From contig DKMK01000132.1 of assembly GCA_002469545.1 (NCBI GenBank), positions 1 to 19,831 of the forward strand: a stretch of DNA of 19,831 nt, given 5' to 3'. Under the pieces are notes generated by a model, which was given only the letters and a program-made list of their open reading frames with translations, was not told the DNA's origin and searched no databases. This document shows positions 15,787-19,831 of this stretch, piece by piece (position 1 is the first letter of the stretch; every line of letters begins with the position of its first letter). The DNA comes from Rhodobacterales bacterium UBA7416. GTDB taxonomy: Bacteria > Pseudomonadota > Alphaproteobacteria > Rhodobacterales > Rhodobacteraceae. The translations under genes were made by a program, and so were the position numbers.

Positions 15787-16914
15787 ATGACCGCTTTATT
15801 ACCGAATGTTGATCCCGATGGATTGTTGGAATTCTCTGTTGTTTTCACGGATCGTTCCTTGAACCATATGAGCAAAGATTTCCAAGGTGTGATGAACGAT
15901 ATCTCCACTGCGTTGACGGACGTTTACAACGCTGACAGCATGGCAATCGTACCAGGTGGCGGAACATTCGCAATGGAAGCAGTGGCGCGCCAATTCGCAA
16001 CAGATCAAAAAGTTATGATCCTACGCAATGGTTGGTTTTCGTTCCGCTGGACACAAATTTTGGAAACAGGCGATATCCCTTCCGAAGCCGTGGTCGTAAA
16101 GGCCCGCCGCACTGGCAACGACAGCCAATCAGCCTTCAGCCCAATTCCAATCGCTGATCTTGTGGCCCAAATTAAGGATGAAAAGCCATCCGTATTCTTC
16201 GCACCACACGTGGAAACATCCAGCGGCATCATCTTGCCAGACGATTACATCACCGCAATCGCGGACGCTGTGCATTCCGTTGGCGGCATGTTCGTTCTGG
16301 ACTGTATCGCATCTGGCTGCATCTGGGTTGATATGGCCGCGACAGGGGTGGATGTGTTGATTTCCGCACCACAAAAAGGCTGGTCAGCATCCCCATCCGC
16401 AGGTTTGGTAATGATGAACGCAACAGCCAAGGCACGCATGGACGCAAGCGAGAGCAGCAGCTTCGCCGCGAACCTAAAAACATGGGCAGGTATCATGGAT
16501 GCCTACACCAACGGCGGCCACGCATACCACGCAACAATGCCAACAGACGCTTTGAAGGCATTTCGCGATACCATCAATGAAACCGCAGAATATGGCTTTG
16601 ATAAACTAAAGGCTGCTCAGCAAGAATTGGGCGACAAAGTACGCGCAATGCTGAACGGACGCGGTATTAAATCCGTGGCTGGCGCTGGCTTCGAGGCACC
16701 GGGTGTTGTCGTCAGCTACACCACCGACGCAGGTTTCCAAAACGGTTCTAAATTTGCGGCCCAAGGCGTGCAAATCGCGGCAGGTGTGCCATTGCGTTGT
16801 GACGAACCTGCGGATTATTCAACATTCCGTCTGGGCTTGTTTGGTTTGGATAAATTGTATGATGTCGACGCAACAGTTGCGCGTTTGGAAAAAGTGCTGG
16901 ACCAAGTGAGCTAA
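15787..16914 (+). CDS. Class V aminotransferase-fold PLP enzyme, substrate unknown
   Basis: A cytoplasmic pyridoxal-phosphate enzyme of 375 residues with fold-type I features of class V. The phosphate-binding loop is VPGGGTFAMEA (GGGT at 57-60). The pyridine-nitrogen aspartate is probably D172 (FVLDCIAS). The PLP lysine is probably K197 in ISAPQKGWSASPSAG. The resemblance is to the alanine/serine-glyoxylate aminotransferase group, but I cannot assign the amino donor or acceptor. AAAGGA lies about 7 bases before the ATG. It follows the Lrp pair by 76 bases, so it could be cotranscribed with them or read from its own promoter. Many codons end in C in this gene, which may reflect strong expression. 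Its stop overlaps that of the convergent UbiH-like gene by four bases. Confidence 0.86.
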   Translation: MTALLPNVDPDGLLEFSVVFTDRSLNHMSKDFQGVMNDISTALTDVYNADSMAIVPGGGTFAMEAVARQFATDQKVMILRNGWFSFRWTQILETGDIPSEAVVVKARRTGNDSQSAFSPIPIADLVAQIKDEKPSVFFAPHVETSSGIILPDDYITAIADAVHSVGGMFVLDCIASGCIWVDMAATGVDVLISAPQKGWSASPSAGLVMMNATAKARMDASESSSFAANLKTWAGIMDAYTNGGHAYHATMPTDALKAFRDTINETAEYGFDKLKAAQQELGDKVRAMLNGRGIKSVAGAGFEAPGVVVSYTTDAGFQNGSKFAAQGVQIAAGVPLRCDEPADYSTFRLGLFGLDKLYDVDATVARLEKVLDQVS

Positions 16915-18110
16915 GCACCAAGACCTTTCTTCATAATAGACGTTCTTAAAGGGGCCAAGCCATGCAACGCTTGTAGCCCCTTTAATCGTAGATCACGCAG
17001 GTTTTCACTTTGCGCCATGGCCGCACGGTTCAGGGCATCAACGCCGCGTATACGCAAATCAATATCTCCCTTACGCGCTTTCTCATATGCCATCAGATGC
17101 GCATCACTGCCAAGTTCATGGATATCACTCAACGTAAGCAAGGCCTGCATATCCGCGAGGCTCATGTTTAATCCCTGCGCACCAATTGGCGGAATAACAT
17201 GCGCGGCTTCTGCAATCAGGGCATATCGTTGCGCAACCAGCCGTTCTGCTTTTTGGGCAATGATTGGCCACAGGTTCCGTCGTGTCGCCAATGTCATTTC
17301 GCCCAATATACCGCAAGAACGTGCGTTAAGCGCGACGTTGAATGCGGTTTCATCCAGCGAATGAAGCGACGCGGCATTCGCACTGGTTTCCATCCATATG
17401 ATCGATGACATGTGTTGACCATTTTGATCGGGCAGGGGAACCGTGGTAAACGGCCCACCTGTACGATGAATTTCAGTGCTGATATTGTCATGGGGTTGCG
17501 TATGCGAAACAGCAAAGGCCAATGCCTTTTGGCCATATCGCCATGTTTTGACACCAATCCCCATTTCTGACCGCGTCGTGGAATTTCGACCGTCCGCGCC
17601 AATCAAAAGCCGACAGCGGAACTGTTCACCACCGACATTGACCAATGTTTGCTGTGTACGTGTGGTAATTCGACCCGTTATTGCGCCTGTAACCAGCCGT
17701 GCATTGGGTAAATTTTCGATGCGTTTCACCAGTTCGCGCGACAGCATCCAATTGGTTAAATTCCAGGCAAAAGGCTCGTCTGAAATCTCCGATGCGTTAA
17801 AATCCGCTACTGCACGAACCTCGTTTTTTGAACCACCAGCATCAGCCAAACGCATGGTTTGTAACGGCGTCGCAAAAGGCGCTAATTGATCCCATAGCCC
17901 CGCATCACGTAAAGTATTTCGCGCAGGTTGCAAAAAGGCAGTGGAACGCAGATCTGCCTGTGGATTGCTTTCATCCATAATCGGTGGTTTTGGATCAACG
18001 CAAATCACGCTATACCCTGCTTGAGCAAAGGCACAGGTGGCCGTTAATCCCGCAATGCCGCCGCCAGAAATAAGGATGTCAGATGAGTGATGTTCCAAAA
18101 CTTTATCCAT
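16911..18110 (-). CDS. UbiH/UbiF/Coq6-family FAD-dependent hydroxylase
   Basis: A flavin monooxygenase of 399 residues, probably adding a hydroxyl group to the ring of a ubiquinone precursor. The N-terminal FAD loop is ISGGGIAGLTATCAF (from about residue 14). The second FAD/NADPH motif is LIGADGRNSTTRSEMGI. The third reads AEAAHVIPPIGAQGLNMSLAD. Its first residues differ from the textbook GDAAH, but the UbiH branch is known to vary there (E. coli UbiH has GNAAQ, from memory), so this is not a defect. Which ring position is hydroxylated cannot be told. It is the second gene of an operon with the HAD phosphatase, overlapping it by 8 bases. Confidence 0.88.
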   Translation of the reverse strand: MDKVLEHHSSDILISGGGIAGLTATCAFAQAGYSVICVDPKPPIMDESNPQADLRSTAFLQPARNTLRDAGLWDQLAPFATPLQTMRLADAGGSKNEVRAVADFNASEISDEPFAWNLTNWMLSRELVKRIENLPNARLVTGAITGRITTRTQQTLVNVGGEQFRCRLLIGADGRNSTTRSEMGIGVKTWRYGQKALAFAVSHTQPHDNISTEIHRTGGPFTTVPLPDQNGQHMSSIIWMETSANAASLHSLDETAFNVALNARSCGILGEMTLATRRNLWPIIAQKAERLVAQRYALIAEAAHVIPPIGAQGLNMSLADMQALLTLSDIHELGSDAHLMAYEKARKGDIDLRIRGVDALNRAAMAQSENLRDLRLKGLQALHGLAPLRTSIMKKGLGA

Positions 18111-18756
18111 TTGTATTGCTTGATATGTTACGCAAAAAACCGGTCAAATCGGTTGTCTGATGATCTATATACGATGCTTCGACGCGCGGCCCAACTAAAA
18201 CTGTTTGCATGCCCATAAGATGAGGTTCAACCAAATTTCGTGGGTCGTCTTCGAAAATGATACCATTTTTCGGTGTGATATTTGCCAGTTCAAATATCGC
18301 CTCAAACGCTGCTTTTTGCGGCTTCGGGACATAGTTTGCATGTTCGACGCCATAAAACCCGCTAAAACAATCATGCAGACCTCGCGCGGTTGTAACGCGG
18401 CGCGCATGGTGTTCACTGCCGTTCGTGTAAACGATCGCTCTGCCATCTAACGCGCTGATAATATTATTTAATTCAACATCAGGTGTTAACGCATCCAGCG
18501 ATATTTCATGCACGTACTTCAAAAATGGATCAGGGGCTAAATCGTGTTCTGCCATTAAACCCGCCAAAGTGGTCCCATACTTTTCCCAATAATGTTTACG
18601 AAGCGTGTTGGCCTCCGCTTCAGTGATATTGAGTGCGGTCTGAACGTATCGGGTCATTAAAACCTTGATCTCATCAAACAGCGAAATTTCTGGCGAATAC
18701 AGCGTGTCATCAAGATCAAAAACCCAATGTTCTATATTTTCAAAACCGTTTCGCAT
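18103..18756 (-). CDS. HAD-superfamily hydrolase, pyrimidine 5'-nucleotidase type
   Basis: A cytoplasmic phosphatase of 217 residues. HAD motif I is WVFDLDDTLY with nucleophile D14 and acid D16. Motif II is IVYTNGSEHH, motif III a lysine in YVPKPQKAAF, and motif IV IIFEDDPRNL. The helical cap lies between motifs I and II (about 22-95). The DLDDTLY start and the NGSEHH block fit the SDT1/pyrimidine 5'-nucleotidase branch, but real substrates in this branch vary. An in-frame TAG lies 9 bases before the ATG, so the start is well fixed, yet I see no ribosome-binding site. An inverted repeat lies 11 bases upstream. The gene overlaps the UbiH-like gene, so the two are coexpressed. Confidence 0.86.
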   Translation of the reverse strand: MRNGFENIEHWVFDLDDTLYSPEISLFDEIKVLMTRYVQTALNITEAEANTLRKHYWEKYGTTLAGLMAEHDLAPDPFLKYVHEISLDALTPDVELNNIISALDGRAIVYTNGSEHHARRVTTARGLHDCFSGFYGVEHANYVPKPQKAAFEAIFELANITPKNGIIFEDDPRNLVEPHLMGMQTVLVGPRVEASYIDHQTTDLTGFLRNISSNTNG

Positions 18757-18766
18757 GGGTGCACGC

Positions 18767-18789
18767 TACCTTGCAAAATGTACAAGGTA
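18767..18789. promoter_or_regulatory. Inverted repeat between the HAD and GntR genes, candidate operator
   Basis: TACCTTG (18767-18773) and CAAGGTA (18783-18789) are perfect inverted arms separated by 9 bases that include a TGTACA palindrome on the right. It lies 11 bases before the HAD start and about 60 before the GntR start. Its position between divergent genes, one of them a regulator, makes it a candidate GntR operator. Confidence 0.45.
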
Positions 18790-18797
18790 AACCGATG

Positions 18798-18808
18798 CGC
18801 AAGTTGCG
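18798..18808. promoter_or_regulatory. Short palindrome CGCAA-G-TTGCG, second candidate operator
   Basis: A perfect 5-bp inverted repeat around a single G, 8 bases from the previous repeat. It is short enough to be chance, but its symmetry and location in the 92-base divergent region make it worth recording. Confidence 0.3.
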
Positions 18809-18848
18809 TGACAAAATAAAAATCACAGGCTAGTGTTTCGCAAATCAA

Positions 18849-19523
18849 ATGACGACAGGGCGATGTATCGTGGGCAGACAAAAATCTGAAATTAAAGATC
18901 CATATGAATTGATTATCGATGCGATTGACACAGGCGCATATAAGCCAGGTGATCGGTTGGTCGAGGCAGAGCTAGCCGAACGATTTGGTGTATCACGAAC
19001 CCCAATTCGCGAAGCATTGCAACGTTTAGAAACACAGGCATTTTTGAACCGAGACGGGCGTTCATTGATGGTCGCGACCTTGGATCACAATCAAGTTGGG
19101 GAACTGTACACAGTACGCGCCGAGCTAGAAGGCTTGGCGGCATATTTGGCGGCACGTCATGCGGCACCCGAAGAAATTCGCGTACTGTATGATATGGTCG
19201 AAAGTGATCATGAATTCGTTGACGATCCGCAAAAATTGTCCCGCGCGAACCGCAGATTTCACAATCAGCTACACCTTGCGAGCCACAACAATTTTCTGAT
19301 TGGGCAACTACAACAAGTTCACCGCACAATGGCGTTATTGGCCAATACATCGTTGGCTGCTGATGGGCGTGGTGAAAATGCGCTTCAGGAACATTTGGAA
19401 ATTGTCCGTGCAATTGAAAACAAGGACGGTGAAGCGGCGCGAAGCGCGTTGAAACAGCACCTATCCTTTGCATTTGAAACAAGGCTAAAATTGGACGCGG
19501 GCGAACTCAGTTCGACATATTAA
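18849..19523 (+). CDS. GntR-family regulator, FadR/FCD subgroup
   Basis: A repressor-type regulator of 224 residues. The N-terminal winged helix (about 18-75) has GDRLVEAELAERFGVSRTPI and REALQRLE, a typical GntR helix-turn-helix. The C-terminal part is an all-helical FCD ligand domain. It contains VRAELEGLAAYLAARHA, RRFHNQLHLASHN and ALQEHLEIVRAIENKD, whose histidines commonly hold a metal that helps bind an organic acid. Two starts are possible: ATG at 18849, without a visible ribosome-binding site, and GTG at 18870, with AGGG about 9 bases upstream. The second would give 217 residues, and I consider both open. It diverges from the HAD-UbiH operon and may control it or itself. The effector is unknown. 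Confidence 0.88.
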   Translation: MTTGRCIVGRQKSEIKDPYELIIDAIDTGAYKPGDRLVEAELAERFGVSRTPIREALQRLETQAFLNRDGRSLMVATLDHNQVGELYTVRAELEGLAAYLAARHAAPEEIRVLYDMVESDHEFVDDPQKLSRANRRFHNQLHLASHNNFLIGQLQQVHRTMALLANTSLAADGRGENALQEHLEIVRAIENKDGEAARSALKQHLSFAFETRLKLDAGELSSTY

Positions 19524-19831
19524 TCTTTTTGGCGCCACGCGGGAAGTGTCAGGGTTTCTATTTCACAACTATATTGTTGGTCATTTAAGCCGTGTTCGGT
19601 TTTGTCCCAATACGTTGGTGATGTCATCAATTCATAAACAGCTTTGTATGCGGCGAAAGACGCCAATGGCCAATATGCAAACATGGTCAAAAGTGTGAAA
19701 CGAAGTTTTCGATGTTTTGCTGTTTTAGTTGCATAGTAGCCAACAAGCGCCAAAAACGGCTCACCCAAGGCAAGGATAATTACCATGATTGGCAAAGCCC
19801 CATAGGGGATATTACCAATTATGGGTGGAAT
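19520..19831 (-). CDS. C-terminal part of a membrane glycosyltransferase (GT2, cellulose synthase-like), cut by the window edge
   Basis: The reading frame is open to the right edge of the window, so only the last 103 residues are visible. Two hydrophobic segments appear: one around ALPIMVIILALGEPFLALVG and one around TLLTMFAYWPLASFAAYKAV. They are followed by SPTYWDKTEHGL, which closely resembles the end of alphaproteobacterial family 2 glycosyltransferases with several C-terminal membrane helices. The catalytic domain lies outside the window, so the sugar and product cannot be judged. Its stop codon overlaps that of the convergent GntR gene by four bases. Confidence 0.65.
   Translation of the reverse strand: MPPIIGNIPYGALPIMVIILALGEPFLALVGYYATKTAKHRKLRFTLLTMFAYWPLASFAAYKAVYELMTSPTYWDKTEHGLNDQQYSCEIETLTLPAWRQKD

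Noticed and set aside
17160..17225. Non-canonical third FAD motif (AEAAH instead of GDAAH) in the UbiH-like protein as a sign of inactivity
   Set aside because: The UbiH branch varies at these positions and the following PPIGAQGLNMSLAD is well conserved, so activity is likely intact.
1..19831. tRNA or rRNA genes, CRISPR arrays, insertion sequences, prophage or toxin-antitoxin genes
   Set aside because: Looked for by eye on both strands; no repeat-spacer pattern, transposase, integrase or cloverleaf was seen. A tRNAscan or profile search could still find something small.

Overview
This window looks like ordinary chromosomal DNA from an alphaproteobacterium, most likely an unusually AT-rich member of the Rhodobacterales (marine Roseobacter-like). 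I base this on gene content and order: glyQ, a small membrane protein, glyS, then a pyruvate phosphate dikinase-like gene and a SleB-type hydrolase; folB-folP-glmM; ilvC divergent from Lrp/AsnC regulators; and a UbiH-family hydroxylase with a HAD phosphatase. The taxonomic call is inference from protein resemblance, not from a search. Genes are tightly packed. I see no rRNA, tRNA, insertion sequence, prophage, CRISPR array or obvious island.

Layout. At 1-3974 (+) is a glycyl-tRNA synthetase operon: alpha subunit, a membrane-anchored protein with an internal duplication, and beta subunit, joined by stop/start overlaps and closed by an intrinsic terminator. At 3975-4272 is a gene-free stretch with three consecutive hairpin-forming elements leading into a PEP-utilising dikinase-like gene (4273-6861). 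A secreted cell-wall hydrolase follows (7020-7730). At 7856-11134 (+) is a folate and cell-envelope operon: dihydroneopterin aldolase with a long extra C-terminal domain, dihydropteroate synthase, and phosphoglucosamine mutase. At 11131-14669 (-) are an EamA-type exporter, a hemerythrin-like protein, a GFA-family zinc protein and ilvC, whose terminator is very clear. At 14797-15710 (+) two Lrp/AsnC regulators overlap and diverge from ilvC. At 15787-16914 (+) is a class V aminotransferase-fold enzyme. At 16911-18756 (-) a HAD phosphatase and a UbiH/Coq6-type hydroxylase overlap as an operon. At 18849-19523 (+) is a GntR/FadR regulator divergent from that operon. At 19520-19831 (-) is the end of a membrane glycosyltransferase cut by the window edge.

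Most of the content is core metabolism: translation, folate, amino-sugar, branched-chain amino acids and quinone biosynthesis. I did not find a convincing new multi-gene system. The points most worth checking are the duplicated domain between glyQ and glyS, the altered ATP-site residues of the dikinase-like protein, the structured leader before it, the extra FolB domain, the tandem Lrp pair, and the fact that all three convergent gene pairs overlap by exactly four bases in their stop codons.
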